A DNA stretch of 64,000 nt from Schlegelella_A sp038231215. Lineage in GTDB: Bacteria; Pseudomonadota; Gammaproteobacteria; Burkholderiales; Burkholderiaceae_C. The position numbers and the translations under genes were made by a program. The stretch lies in NCBI GenBank assembly GCA_038231215.1, contig JBBRLS010000019.1, positions 1-64,000 on the forward strand. Direction: 5' to 3'. The number at the start of each line of letters is the position of its first letter. The first letter of the stretch is position 1. Below the pieces are notes generated by a model, which saw only the letters and a list, made by a program, of their open reading frames with translations, was not told the origin of the DNA and did not search any database. Shown piece after piece: positions 33,761-43,727 of this stretch.

Positions 33761-35040
33761 ACGAGGTCATTCCCATCCGCACCGCGACAGGTTGTGCCGA
33801 CGCGCCGGTGCTGCGCGAGCGCGGCCAGCGTGAGGTGTTCTGCGGCCTCACCGGCATCATCTGGCTGCACCGCAAGATCCAGGACGCATTCTTTCTCGTC
33901 GTCGGCTCGCGCACCTGCGCGCACCTCATCCAATCGGCGGCCGGCGTGATGATCTTCGCCGAGCCGCGCTTCGCCACCGCGATCATCGACGACCGCGATC
34001 TCGCTGGCGTCGCAGATGCCAACGAAGAGCTCGATCGCGTGGTCACGCGGCTACTCGCGCGCCGGCCCGAGATCAAGCTGCTGTTTCTCGTCGGTTCGTG
34101 CCCCTCGGAAGTCATCAAGCTCGATCTGTCGCGTGCCGCGCAGCGGCTGTCGTCCCGCTTCGCGCCGAAGGTGCGCGTGCTCAACTATTCGGGCAGTGGC
34201 ATCGAGACCACATTCACGCAGGGAGAAGACGCCTGTCTCGCCGCGCTCTGTGCAGAGATGCCGGCCTCGGCGCAGGACGCCCCGCCGTCGCTGCTCGTCG
34301 TCGGCGCGCTCGCCGACGTCGTCGAAGATCAGTTCACGCGCCTGTTCGACGAGATGGGCCTGGGCGGCGTCCGCTTCTTTCCGCCGCGCCGCGCGAGCGA
34401 CCTCGCACCCGTCGGCCCGAACACCCGCTTCTTGCTCGCCCAGCCGTTTCTGGCCGACACCGCGCGCGCCCTCGAGGAGCGGGGCGCACGGCGTTTGCAA
34501 GCGCCGTTCCCATTGGGTGTCGAAGGCACCACGGCTTGGCTGAAGGCGGCGGCCGACGCGTTCGCCGTCAACGCGGCGCGCTTCGAGCAGGTGGTGTCGA
34601 GCCGCCGCGCGCGGGCGGAACGGGCGCTCGCCGTGCATCGCCTGCAACTCGCCGGCAAGCGCATTTTCTTTTTTCCGGACTCGCAGCTCGAGATCCCGCT
34701 CGCGCGATTTCTCTCGCGTGAAATGGGTATGGCGCTGGTCGAGGTCGGCACGCCCTACCTGCACCGCCAGCACCTGGCCGACGAGCTGGCGCTGCTGCCC
34801 GAAGGCACGCTGCTCTCCGAAGGCCAGGACGTCGATCGCCAGCTCGACCGCTGCCGCGCCGCGCAGCCCGATATCGTCGTCTGCGGGCTCGGCCTGGCCA
34901 ACCCGCTCGAGGCCGAGGGCATGACCACGAAGTGGGCGATCGAGCTCGTCTTCACGCCGATTCACGGCTACGACCAGGCCGCCGATCTCGCCGGCCTCTT
35001 CACGCGGCCGCTGCAGCGCCGCCTCACCCTCGTCGCATAG
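33757..35040 (+). CDS. bchN: Light-independent protochlorophyllide reductase subunit N
   Basis: BchN and BchB form the nitrogenase-like catalytic component of dark protochlorophyllide reductase. The 427 residues carry the three [4Fe-4S] ligands contributed by this subunit: Cys29 (F-C-G-L-T-G), Cys54 (R-T-C-A-H-L) and Cys115 (V-G-S-C-P-S-E-V). The ATG overlaps the bchF stop (ATGA). An 82-base gap with a hairpin-rich sequence separates it from bchB. Confidence 0.96.
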   Translation: MNEVIPIRTATGCADAPVLRERGQREVFCGLTGIIWLHRKIQDAFFLVVGSRTCAHLIQSAAGVMIFAEPRFATAIIDDRDLAGVADANEELDRVVTRLLARRPEIKLLFLVGSCPSEVIKLDLSRAAQRLSSRFAPKVRVLNYSGSGIETTFTQGEDACLAALCAEMPASAQDAPPSLLVVGALADVVEDQFTRLFDEMGLGGVRFFPPRRASDLAPVGPNTRFLLAQPFLADTARALEERGARRLQAPFPLGVEGTTAWLKAAADAFAVNAARFEQVVSSRRARAERALAVHRLQLAGKRIFFFPDSQLEIPLARFLSREMGMALVEVGTPYLHRQHLADELALLPEGTLLSEGQDVDRQLDRCRAAQPDIVVCGLGLANPLEAEGMTTKWAIELVFTPIHGYDQAADLAGLFTRPLQRRLTLVA

Positions 35041-35122
35041 AGATGCCACCCCCACGCTCGCTACGGTCGCAGCCCCCCAAGTGGGGCGCGTCAGCTTCTC
35101 GGGGCGGCCCGTCGGCTCTGAC
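35041..35122 (+). repeat. GC-rich hairpin sequence between bchN and bchB
   Basis: This 82-base gap holds a C-run, GCTCGCTACGGTCGCAG, then GCCCCCCAAGTGGGGC (dyad at 35072-35087) and GGGGCGGCCC. The composition resembles short palindromic intergenic repeats common between genes in Comamonadaceae and relatives. No other copy was noticed in this window, so the repeat label rests on resemblance. It may form a processing or attenuating hairpin inside the superoperon. Confidence 0.4.
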
Positions 35123-36766
35123 ATGCAACTGACCCTCTGGACCTACGAAGGCCCGCCGCACGTCGGCGCGATGCGCATCGCCACCGCCATGAAAGACGTG
35201 CACTACGTGCTGCACGCGCCGCAGGGCGACACCTATGCCGACCTGCTCTTCACGATGATCGAGCGCCTTCCGAAGCGGCCGCCTGTCACCTACACGACCT
35301 TCCAGGCGAGAGACCTCGGCGGCGACACGGCCGAGCTGTTCAAGACTGCCGCACGCGACGCCTTCGAGCGCTTCGCTCCGAAGGCGATGCTGGTCGGCGC
35401 CTCGTGCACCGCCGAACTCATCCAGGATGACCCGGGCGGCTTGGCCAAGGCGCTGGCGCTGCCGATCCCGGTGATCGCGCTCGAGTTGCCTTCGTACCAG
35501 AAGAAAGAGAACTGGGGTGCCGCCGAAACGTTCTATCAGATCGTGCGCACCCTGGCGGGGCCCGCTGCGGCGTCCGAACCCACGCTGGCGCCCGGCTTCG
35601 TGCGGCCCCCTCGCGACCCGTCACGCCGGCCGCGCTGCAACATCCTCGGTCCGAGCGCGCTCGGCTTTCGCCACCGCGACGACCTGCGCGAGATCAAGTC
35701 GTTGCTCGCGCAGCTCGGCGTCGACGTGCATGTGACCGCGCCGCTCGGCGCCACACCCGACGACATCGCGCGCTTGCACGAAGCCGACTTCAACGTCGTG
35801 ATGTACCCCGAGGTCGTGGGCAGCGCCGCGCAATGGCTCACACGCAACTTCGGCATGCCGGCCACGAAGACGATCCCGATCGGTGTCGGCGCGACGCGTC
35901 AATTCATCGCCGAGGTCGCCGCGCTGGCCGGCGTCGAAGCGGGCGGCGCGCTCGCTTCGACCGAGTCCCGCTCTACCTGGTACGCGCACTCGGTCGACGC
36001 GACCTATCTGCACGGCAAGCGCGTGTTCCTGTTCGGCGACGCGACCCACGTGGTGGCGGCGGCGCGCGTGGCGAGCGAGGAACTCGGCTTCACGGTTTGC
36101 GGCCTCGGCACCTACAGCCGCGAGTTCGCACGCGACATTCGCGAAGCCGCCAAGAAATATGGCGTCGAGCCGCTCATCACCGACGACTACCTGGAAGTCG
36201 AGGCGCAGGTCGAAGCGCTGCAGCCGGACCTCGTGCTCGGCTCGCAGATGGAGCGCCACATCGCCAAGCGGTTGCGCGTTCCCTGCGCGGTGATTTCGGG
36301 CCCGGTTCACGTGCAGGATTTCCCCGCCCGCCACTCGCCGCAGATGGGCTTCGAAGGCGCCAACGTGCTGTTCGACACTTGGGTCCACCCGCTCATGATG
36401 GGCCTCGAGGAGCACCTGATCGGCATGTTCCGCGGCGACATCGAATTCCACGAAGACGCCGCGCCGTCGCACCTGGGCTCGCATGCGGCACCGGCCGCAC
36501 CCGCGATGGTCCTGGCGGCCGAGCCGGCAGCGCAGGCGCCGGCCGCCGCCGTCCAAGCGGCCACGCTTGCCGAGATCTCGACGCCTGCCTCGACCGAGCC
36601 GATCGTCGCCGCCTGGGCGCCGGACGCGGAGCGCGAGCTACACAAGATTCCGTTCTTCGTGCGCGGAAAGGCACGTCGTAACACGGAGCGCTATGCCGCT
36701 CTCCGCAGCGTACCGACGATCACGGTCGAAACTCTTTATGACGCCAAAGCGCATTTCAGTCGTTGA
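35123..36766 (+). CDS. bchB: Light-independent protochlorophyllide reductase subunit B
   Basis: Second subunit of the NB component. The 547 residues start M-Q-L-T-L-W-T-Y-E-G-P-P-H-V-G-A and carry Asp36, the unusual fourth ligand of the NB [4Fe-4S] cluster. An Ala/Pro-rich linker (about 450-490) precedes the C-terminal domain (F-V-R-G-K-A-R-R-N-T-E-R). The start at 35123 is the family start; the upstream in-frame ATG lies in the repeat. Its last 29 bases overlap bchH. Confidence 0.96.
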   Translation: MQLTLWTYEGPPHVGAMRIATAMKDVHYVLHAPQGDTYADLLFTMIERLPKRPPVTYTTFQARDLGGDTAELFKTAARDAFERFAPKAMLVGASCTAELIQDDPGGLAKALALPIPVIALELPSYQKKENWGAAETFYQIVRTLAGPAAASEPTLAPGFVRPPRDPSRRPRCNILGPSALGFRHRDDLREIKSLLAQLGVDVHVTAPLGATPDDIARLHEADFNVVMYPEVVGSAAQWLTRNFGMPATKTIPIGVGATRQFIAEVAALAGVEAGGALASTESRSTWYAHSVDATYLHGKRVFLFGDATHVVAAARVASEELGFTVCGLGTYSREFARDIREAAKKYGVEPLITDDYLEVEAQVEALQPDLVLGSQMERHIAKRLRVPCAVISGPVHVQDFPARHSPQMGFEGANVLFDTWVHPLMMGLEEHLIGMFRGDIEFHEDAAPSHLGSHAAPAAPAMVLAAEPAAQAPAAAVQAATLAEISTPASTEPIVAAWAPDAERELHKIPFFVRGKARRNTERYAALRSVPTITVETLYDAKAHFSR

Positions 36767-39700
36767 CGCGAAGCCCCTCGCACGCAGCGCCGCACCGGCT
36801 GCCGCGCGGATGCGGGTGGTGATCGTCACGATGGACAGCCACATCGCCGGAGCCGCCGAACGCGCGGCTCTGGCGCTGGCCCGCGACCTGCCGGGCACCA
36901 CGCTCGCGGTGCACGCGGCCAGCGAATGGGGCGACGACGCCGAGGCGCTGGCCCGCTGCAAGGCCGATATCGCCTCCGGCGACATCGTGGTGGCGGCGAT
37001 GCTCTTCATGGAAGAGCACTTCCTGCCGATCCTGCCCGCGCTGCAGGCGCGCCGCGACCATTGCGACGCGATGGTCTGCGCCATGTCGGCCGGAGAGGTG
37101 ATGAAACTCACCCGCATGGGCAAGTTCACGATGGACTCGACCCCGAGCGGGCCGATGGCTTTTCTCAAGCGCCTGCGCGGCAAGCCGCCCACCGCCGCCG
37201 ATGCGCCCGAGCAGCGCACCGAGGCCGGCGCCAAACAAATGCGCATGCTGCGCCGCCTGCCCAAGATCTTGCGCTTCATCCCCGGCACCGCGCAGGACGT
37301 GCGCGCCTATTTCCTCACGCTGCAGTACTGGCTCGCCGGCTCCGAGCAGAACGTCGGCCACATGGTCCGCTTCCTGGTCGACCGCTATGCCAGCGGCGCG
37401 CGGCGCGGCCTGCGCGGCACGGCCAAGATGCACGTCCCGGTCGAGTACCCGGAAGTCGGCGTCTATCACCCGCGCATGAAGCACAAGGCAGCAAGCGGAA
37501 AGCTGGCCGCCACGCTCGACGCGCTGCCCACGGTGGCCACCACCGGCAAACGCGGCACCGTCGGCCTGCTGCTCATGCGCTCGTACCTGCTGGCCGGCAA
37601 CGCCGACCACTACGACGGCGTGATCACCGCGATGGAAGCGCGCGGCCTCCGCGTGATCCCTGCCTTTGCCACCGGCCTCGACGCGCGCCCCGCCATCGAC
37701 GCCTTCTTCGTCGACAACGGCCACCCGACCATCGACGCGCTCGTCTCGCTCACCGGCTTCTCGCTCGTCGGCGGGCCGGCCTACAACGACGCGCGAGCCG
37801 CCGAAGAGATCCTGGCCAGGCTCGACGTGCCCTACCTCGGCGTCACGCCGGTCGAGTTCCAGACGCTCGACCAGTGGGGCGGTTCGCTGCGCGGGCTCAC
37901 GCCGGTGGAGTCGACCATGATGGTCGCGATCCCCGAGCTCGACGGCGCCACCGGCTCGATGGTGTTCGGCGGCCGCGGCAGCGCGGCACGCATCGCTTGC
38001 ACCGGCTGCGCGCACGCCTGCACGTTCGACAATGTGAGCGGCTCGCACGACATGCACAGCTGCATCGAGCGCGCCGATATGCTGGCCGCGCGCACCGGGC
38101 GCCTCGTCGACCTGCGCCGCGGCGAGCGCGCCAAGCGCAAGGTCGCCGCGGTGATCTTCAACTTTCCGCCCAACGCGGGCAACACCGGCACCGCCGCCTT
38201 CCTCTCGGTGTTCGAGTCGCTCTACAACACGATGGCGGCGATGCGGCGCGAGGGCTACGTCGTCGAGCTGCCGGGCAGCGTCGACGAGCTGCGCGAGCGT
38301 CTCATCCACGGCAACGCCGAGCGTTACGGTGCGCAGGCCAACGTGCACGCGCGCATCGGCGCCGACGACCACGTGCGGCGCGAGAAGCACCTGAAGGAGA
38401 TCGAAGCGCAGTGGGGCCCGGCGCCGGGCCGCCAGCAGAGCGATGGCAGCACGATCTTCGTGCTCGGCGAGCGCTTCGGCAACGTCTTCGTCGGCATCCA
38501 GCCGGCGTTCGGCTACGAGGGCGACCCGATGCGCCTGTTGTTCGAGCGCGGCTTCGCGCCGACCCACGCGTTCTCGGCCTTCTACCGCTGGCTGCGCGAA
38601 GACTTCGGCGCCCACGCGGTGCTGCATTTCGGCACCCACGGCGCGCTTGAGTTCATGCCCGGCAAACAGAGCGGCATGGCAGCCGGCTGCTGGCCCGACC
38701 GGCTGATCGGCGACCTTCCCAACATCTATCTCTACGCTTCGAACAACCCCTCTGAAGGCACGATCGCCAAGCGCCGCGCCGCCGCCACGCTGATCAGCTA
38801 CCTGACCCCGCCGGTCGCCCAAGCCGGCCTCTACAAGGGCCTGGCCGACCTGAAGGCGCTGCTCGAGCGCTACCGCGGCCTGGCGCCCGAGACGATGCAC
38901 GAGGCCCATGAACTGAGCCTCCTGATCCAGGCGCAAGCCGCCGACCTCGAACTCGCGAACGTCGAGCCGGGCTGGGGCGACGATGATGCGCCGGCGCGCA
39001 TCGCCAGGCTGAACGACGCGGTGCTCGAGCTCGAATACACGCTGATCCCTTACGGGCTGCACGTGGTTGGCCAGGCACCTTCCGAAGCCGAGCGCATCGA
39101 CCTGTTGCTCTCGCTCGCCGAAGCGTCGCACGGCCAGCGGCCGCAGCGCGAGATCGTCGCGGCCATCGTGGCCGGTTGCACGCCGGAAGAAGCGCTCGCA
39201 GCGTACGGCGTGGCCAGCGACGGCGCGCTCGCCCTGCCCCTGCTGAACGAACTCGCCACGGCCGACCGGCTGATGGCCGAAGACCACGAGGTCGGCGGCA
39301 TCCTGCGCGCGCTCGACGGCCGCTTCATCCGGCCCGCACCCGGCGGCGACCTGCTGCGCACGCCGGCCATCCTGCCGACTGGCCGCAACCTGCACGGCTT
39401 CGACCCGTTCCGCATCCCGAGCGCTTACGCGGTCACCGATGGCGCACGCCAGGCCGAGCGACTGCTCACCAAGCACATGGCCGGCAGCACGGTGTTCCCC
39501 GAATCGATCGCAATGGTGCTCTGGGGCACCGACAACCTGAAGAGCGAGGGCGGGCCGATCGCGCAGGCACTCGCGCTGATGGGCGCCAAGCCGCGCTTCG
39601 ACGGCTACGGGCGCCTGGCCGGTGCCGAGCTCGTGCCGCTCGAAGCGCTCGGCCACCCGCGCATCGATGTCGTGATCACGCTCTCGGGCATCTTCCGCGA

Positions 39701-40595
39701 CCTGTTGCCGCTGCAGATCAAGCTGCTCGCCGAAGCGGCGTTCCTCGCCGCCGGCGCCGACGAGCCGGCCGAGCAGAACTTCATCCGCAAGCATGCGCTC
39801 GCCTTCATGGCCGAGCACGGCGGCGACCTCGAAACCGCCTCGCTGCGCGTGTTCGGCAACGCCGAGGGCGCGTACGGCTCGAACGTGAACAGCCTGGTCG
39901 ACAACAGCCGCTGGGAAGACGGCGACGAGTTGGCCGAGACCTATTCGCGCAGGAAGGGCTTCGCCTATGGCCGCGCGGGCCGGCCGCAGCAGCAGTCGGC
40001 CCTGCTCCAGAGCGTGCTGTCGGGCGTTCAGCTCGCCTACCAGAACCTCGATTCGGTAGAACTCGGTGTGACCACCATCGACACCTACTTCGACACCCTC
40101 GGCGGCATCAGCCGCGCGATCCAGCGCGCCAAGGGGCCCGACGCGGCGGTGGCGCCCGTCTACATCGGCGACCAGACCAAAGACGGCGCCGGTGGCGGCG
40201 GCACGGTGCGCACGCTCAGCGAGCAGGTCGCGCTCGAGACGCGCACCCGCATGCTCAACCCGAAGTGGTACGAAGGCATGCTCAAGCACGGCTACGAAGG
40301 CGTGCGCCAGATCGAGGTCCACGTCACCAACACGATGGGCTGGTCGGCCACCACCGGCCAGGTGCAGCCGTGGGTCTACGAGCAGCTCAGCGAAACGTTC
40401 ATGCTCGACCCGGAAATGCGCGAGCGACTCGCCAAGCTGAACCCGACCGCTTCGGTGAAGGTGGCCAACCGGCTGCTCGAAGCTTCGGAGCGGAAATATT
40501 GGAAGCCCGACGCCAAGATGCTCGAAGCATTGCGCCGTGCCGGAGAAGAACTCGAGGACCGGCTCGAAGGTGTCTACGAAGGAGCTACGGCATGA
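36738..40595 (+). CDS. bchH: Magnesium chelatase subunit H
   Basis: BchH binds protoporphyrin IX and inserts Mg2+ with BchI and BchD, diverting porphyrin from heme to bacteriochlorophyll. The 1285-residue CobN/Mg-chelatase protein shows M-R-V-V-I-V-T-M-D-S-H near the N-terminus, the H-F-G-T-H-G-A-L-E-F-M-P-G-K motif and V-F-G-N-A-E-G-A-Y-G-S-N-V-N. The ATG at 36738 lies inside bchB (29-base overlap), and the end overlaps bchL (ATGA). bchI and bchD are not in the window. Confidence 0.96.
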   Translation: MTPKRISVVDAKPLARSAAPAAARMRVVIVTMDSHIAGAAERAALALARDLPGTTLAVHAASEWGDDAEALARCKADIASGDIVVAAMLFMEEHFLPILPALQARRDHCDAMVCAMSAGEVMKLTRMGKFTMDSTPSGPMAFLKRLRGKPPTAADAPEQRTEAGAKQMRMLRRLPKILRFIPGTAQDVRAYFLTLQYWLAGSEQNVGHMVRFLVDRYASGARRGLRGTAKMHVPVEYPEVGVYHPRMKHKAASGKLAATLDALPTVATTGKRGTVGLLLMRSYLLAGNADHYDGVITAMEARGLRVIPAFATGLDARPAIDAFFVDNGHPTIDALVSLTGFSLVGGPAYNDARAAEEILARLDVPYLGVTPVEFQTLDQWGGSLRGLTPVESTMMVAIPELDGATGSMVFGGRGSAARIACTGCAHACTFDNVSGSHDMHSCIERADMLAARTGRLVDLRRGERAKRKVAAVIFNFPPNAGNTGTAAFLSVFESLYNTMAAMRREGYVVELPGSVDELRERLIHGNAERYGAQANVHARIGADDHVRREKHLKEIEAQWGPAPGRQQSDGSTIFVLGERFGNVFVGIQPAFGYEGDPMRLLFERGFAPTHAFSAFYRWLREDFGAHAVLHFGTHGALEFMPGKQSGMAAGCWPDRLIGDLPNIYLYASNNPSEGTIAKRRAAATLISYLTPPVAQAGLYKGLADLKALLERYRGLAPETMHEAHELSLLIQAQAADLELANVEPGWGDDDAPARIARLNDAVLELEYTLIPYGLHVVGQAPSEAERIDLLLSLAEASHGQRPQREIVAAIVAGCTPEEALAAYGVASDGALALPLLNELATADRLMAEDHEVGGILRALDGRFIRPAPGGDLLRTPAILPTGRNLHGFDPFRIPSAYAVTDGARQAERLLTKHMAGSTVFPESIAMVLWGTDNLKSEGGPIAQALALMGAKPRFDGYGRLAGAELVPLEALGHPRIDVVITLSGIFRDLLPLQIKLLAEAAFLAAGADEPAEQNFIRKHALAFMAEHGGDLETASLRVFGNAEGAYGSNVNSLVDNSRWEDGDELAETYSRRKGFAYGRAGRPQQQSALLQSVLSGVQLAYQNLDSVELGVTTIDTYFDTLGGISRAIQRAKGPDAAVAPVYIGDQTKDGAGGGGTVRTLSEQVALETRTRMLNPKWYEGMLKHGYEGVRQIEVHVTNTMGWSATTGQVQPWVYEQLSETFMLDPEMRERLAKLNPTASVKVANRLLEASERKYWKPDAKMLEALRRAGEELEDRLEGVYEGATA

Positions 40596-41530
40596 GTTTC
40601 GATACGCTCGCTGAAACACGCGTCCCCATTTCCGACATCGGGCGTGGCGCCAAGCCGCTGCCACGCGGCGCCGACGGGGAGGGCAGTGTGCAGGTGCAGC
40701 TCGACCCGAGCCTGCGCATCGGCACGGCCAAGGTCTTCGCCGTCTACGGCAAGGGCGGCATCGGCAAGAGCACGACCTCGTCGAATCTTTCGGTCGCGTT
40801 CTCGAAGTTGGGAAAGCGTGTGCTCCAGATCGGCTGCGATCCCAAGCACGATTCCACTTTCACGCTCACCAAGAAGCTGATGCCGACGGTGATCGACGTG
40901 CTCGAGACGGTCGACTTCCACCCCGAAGAGCTGCGCATCGAGGACTTCGTCTTCCCCGGCTACAACGGCGTGATGTGCGTCGAGGCCGGCGGGCCGCCGG
41001 CCGGCACCGGCTGCGGCGGCTACGTGGTCGGCCAGACCGTCAAGCTGCTCAAGGAGCACCACCTGCTCGAAGAGACCGACGTGGTGATCTTCGACGTGCT
41101 GGGCGACGTGGTCTGCGGCGGCTTCGCCGCGCCCTTGCAGCATGCCGACCGCGCGCTCATCGTCACCGCCAACGACTTCGATTCCATTTTCGCGATGAAC
41201 CGCATCGTGCAGGCGATCGGCGCCAAGGCCAAAAACTACAACGTCCGCCTCGGCGGCGTGATCGCCAACCGCAGCGCGGACACCGACCAGATCGACAAGT
41301 ACAACGCGCAGATCGGCCTCAAGCTGATGGCGCATTTCCCCGATCTCGACGTCATCCGCCGCTCGCGCCTGAAGAAGGCGACGCTGTTCGAGATGGAGTA
41401 TTCGCCCGAGCTCGAGGCGGTGCAGAAGGAGTACATGCGCCTGGCCGCGTCGCTGTGGCTCGGCACCGACCCGTTGATCTGCACGCCGATGAAAGACCGC
41501 GACATCTTCGATCTGCTGGGATTCGACTGA
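40592..41530 (+). CDS. bchL: Light-independent protochlorophyllide reductase iron-sulfur ATP-binding protein
   Basis: BchL is the NifH-like ATP-driven electron donor to BchNB. The 312 residues show the P-loop G-K-G-G-I-G-K-S-T (53-61), the intersubunit [4Fe-4S] ligands Cys141 (G-C-G-G-Y) and Cys175 (V-V-C-G-G-F), and an N-terminal extension before the P-loop typical of BchL. The start overlaps bchH and the stop overlaps the bchM start (TGATG). Confidence 0.97.
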   Translation: MSFDTLAETRVPISDIGRGAKPLPRGADGEGSVQVQLDPSLRIGTAKVFAVYGKGGIGKSTTSSNLSVAFSKLGKRVLQIGCDPKHDSTFTLTKKLMPTVIDVLETVDFHPEELRIEDFVFPGYNGVMCVEAGGPPAGTGCGGYVVGQTVKLLKEHHLLEETDVVIFDVLGDVVCGGFAAPLQHADRALIVTANDFDSIFAMNRIVQAIGAKAKNYNVRLGGVIANRSADTDQIDKYNAQIGLKLMAHFPDLDVIRRSRLKKATLFEMEYSPELEAVQKEYMRLAASLWLGTDPLICTPMKDRDIFDLLGFD

Positions 41531-42228
41531 TGACACAGGGCACGTACGCGCAACGCCGCAGCGAGATCGAAACCTACTTCGATCGCACCGCCGTCAAGGC
41601 ATGGGAGCGTCTGACCTCGACCGCGCCCGTCGGCCGCATCCGCGCCAGCGTGCGGGCCGGGCGTGACGAGATGCGGGCTACCCTGCTCGGCTGGCTACCG
41701 GCAGACATGCACGGCATGCGCTTGCTCGACGCCGGTTGCGGCACCGGCGCGCTCGCGACCTGCGCGGCGCAGCGCGGCGCACAGGTGGTAGCCATCGACC
41801 TGTCGCCAACGCTCGTGGGCATAGCGCGCGAGCGCCGTCCTGCGGCACTCGCGCGCCGGATCGAGTTTCACTCTGGCGACATGCTCGACCCTGCGCTCGG
41901 CCGCTTCGACTACGTGGTCGGCATGGATTCGGTGATCCACTACGAGGCCGAGGACGCCGTGCGCGTGCTGGCCGGCCTGGCGCAGCGCACTGAGCGCGCG
42001 GTGCTGTTCACGTTCGTCCCGGGCACGCCGCTCTTGCTCGCGATGCGTCGCGTCGGCCGGCTCTTCCCGAAAGGGGACCGTGCGCCGTCGGTCGTTCCCG
42101 TTGCTCCAAACGATCTGCTGCGCCGCCTCGCAGCCGAGCCGGCGCTTGGAGCCTTTCGCTTCGCCCGCATGCAGCGCGTCTCCAGCGGCTTCTACAAATC
42201 GCACGCACTCGAGTTGAGCCGCGTTTGA
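41530..42228 (+). CDS. bchM: Magnesium protoporphyrin IX methyltransferase
   Basis: BchM methylates the C13 propionate of Mg-protoporphyrin using S-adenosylmethionine. The 232-residue class I methyltransferase has motif I L-L-D-A-G-C-G-T-G (65-73) and the family N-terminus Y-F-D-R-T-A-x-x-A-W-x-x-L-T. It closes with F-Y-K-S-H-A-L-E-L-S-R. It overlaps bchL by one base and lhaA by four. Confidence 0.95.
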   Translation: MTQGTYAQRRSEIETYFDRTAVKAWERLTSTAPVGRIRASVRAGRDEMRATLLGWLPADMHGMRLLDAGCGTGALATCAAQRGAQVVAIDLSPTLVGIARERRPAALARRIEFHSGDMLDPALGRFDYVVGMDSVIHYEAEDAVRVLAGLAQRTERAVLFTFVPGTPLLLAMRRVGRLFPKGDRAPSVVPVAPNDLLRRLAAEPALGAFRFARMQRVSSGFYKSHALELSRV

Positions 42229-43667
42229 AAGCCGCACGCTTCACCCGCTTCGTCAAGCAGCTCGACCCGCGCTGGCTGCCGTTCGCCGACGTCGCCAGCG
42301 CCGATCTGCCGCTGCCACGGCTTTTGCGCCTGTCGCTTTTCAAAGTGTCGATGGGCATCACCACGGCGCTGCTCGTCGGCACGCTGAACCGGGTGATGAT
42401 CGTCGAGCTCGGCGTGGCCGCCTGGCTGGTGTCGCTGATGCTGGCGCTGCCGTTGCTGGTGGCGCCGTTTCGCGCCGTCACCGGCTACCACTCCGACACG
42501 CACCGTTCGGCCTTCGGCTGGAAGCGCGTGCCCTACATGTGGGGCGGAACCCTGATCCAGTTCTTCGGCCTTGCGGTGATGCCGTTCGCGTTGCTTGTTT
42601 TGTCGGGCCAGGGCGCGGTCCCGGTGCCGGCGTGGTTTGGCCAGGCTGCTGCGGCGCTCGCTTTCCTGACCGTCGGCGCCGGGCTGCAGACCTCGCAGAC
42701 CGCCGGTCTCGCGCTCGCAACCGACCAGGCGAGCGCAGAGACACGGCCGAAAGTCGTGGCGCTGATGTACGTGATGCTGCTCCTCGGCGCCGGCGGCGGC
42801 AGTGTCGCGTTCAGCGCGCTGCTCGCCGACTTCAGCCCGCAGAAGCTGGTTCAGGTGGTGCAGGGCACGGCTCTGGTCGTGCTGTTTCTCAACGCAATCG
42901 CGTTGTGGAAGCAGGAGCCGCGCAACCCGCAGCGCGCGGCGCAATCCAAGAACGTGATGCCGCCGCCGTTCAAGGATGTGTGGTGCCGCTTCATCGCCGG
43001 CGCGCGCGTGCGACGCTTCCTGTGGGCCACGGGTCTCGGCACGCTCGCCTTCAACATGCAGGACATCGTGCTCGAACCGTATGGCGGCGAGATCCTGCAA
43101 CTCAGCGTTGGCGCGACCAGTGCGTTGACCGCGATGCTCGCCGGTGGCGCACTCATTGGCTTCGTATTTGCGGGGCGCTGCCTGACGCGCGGCGCCGACC
43201 CCTTGCGTCTGGCTTGCTACGGAGCGCTCGCCGGCCTGCCGGCCTTCTCGGCCGTGATCCTGGCGGCGCCGCTCGACGCCGGCTGGGTGTTTCGCACCGG
43301 CGCTCTGGGCATCGGCTTCGGCGGCGGGCTGTTCGCGATCGGCACCTTGTCGGCCGCGATGCGCCTCGAAGAAGGCGGCTTCGTCGGGCTGGCGCTGGGT
43401 GTTTGGGGCGCTGTCCAGTCCACCGCTGCGGGCTTGGCGATGTTCTTCGGCGGCGCGCTGCGCGACAGCGTCTCCAGCCTCGCCACGCAAGGTGTGCTGG
43501 GCAGCGCGCTCGCCGGGCCGGCCACCGGCTACAGCGCCGTCTATCACCTCGAGATCGTGCTGCTGTTTGCGACCCTCGTGGTCATGGGCCCCTTGGTGGG
43601 CCGGCGCGCCCCTGAGGCCCCGTCCGCCGCAACGCGAACGTACGGTCTCGCTGACCTAAAGAGTTAG
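42225..43667 (+). CDS. lhaA: LhaA/PucC-family (bacterio)chlorophyll transporter-like protein
   Basis: LhaA helps assemble LH1, probably delivering or organising bacteriochlorophyll. The 480-residue MFS-type protein has about 12 membrane segments with the family motifs R-L-S-L-F-K-V-S-M-G and R-A-V-T-G-Y-H-S-D-T-H-R. The start is TTG at 42225 (TTGA overlap with the bchM stop). The puhA promoter in relatives lies within this gene. Confidence 0.94.
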   Translation: MKAARFTRFVKQLDPRWLPFADVASADLPLPRLLRLSLFKVSMGITTALLVGTLNRVMIVELGVAAWLVSLMLALPLLVAPFRAVTGYHSDTHRSAFGWKRVPYMWGGTLIQFFGLAVMPFALLVLSGQGAVPVPAWFGQAAAALAFLTVGAGLQTSQTAGLALATDQASAETRPKVVALMYVMLLLGAGGGSVAFSALLADFSPQKLVQVVQGTALVVLFLNAIALWKQEPRNPQRAAQSKNVMPPPFKDVWCRFIAGARVRRFLWATGLGTLAFNMQDIVLEPYGGEILQLSVGATSALTAMLAGGALIGFVFAGRCLTRGADPLRLACYGALAGLPAFSAVILAAPLDAGWVFRTGALGIGFGGGLFAIGTLSAAMRLEEGGFVGLALGVWGAVQSTAAGLAMFFGGALRDSVSSLATQGVLGSALAGPATGYSAVYHLEIVLLFATLVVMGPLVGRRAPEAPSAATRTYGLADLKS

Positions 43668-43727
43668 TCGTTTTCGCCCCGCATTCAACACCCATCCATC
43701 GAGCGTCCACACCGAGGAGAAGAGACC

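Noticed and set aside
36756..40664. Long open frame of about 1300 codons opposite bchH on the - strand
   Set aside because: Antisense shadow of bchH; no family motifs, and bchH on the + strand is complete.
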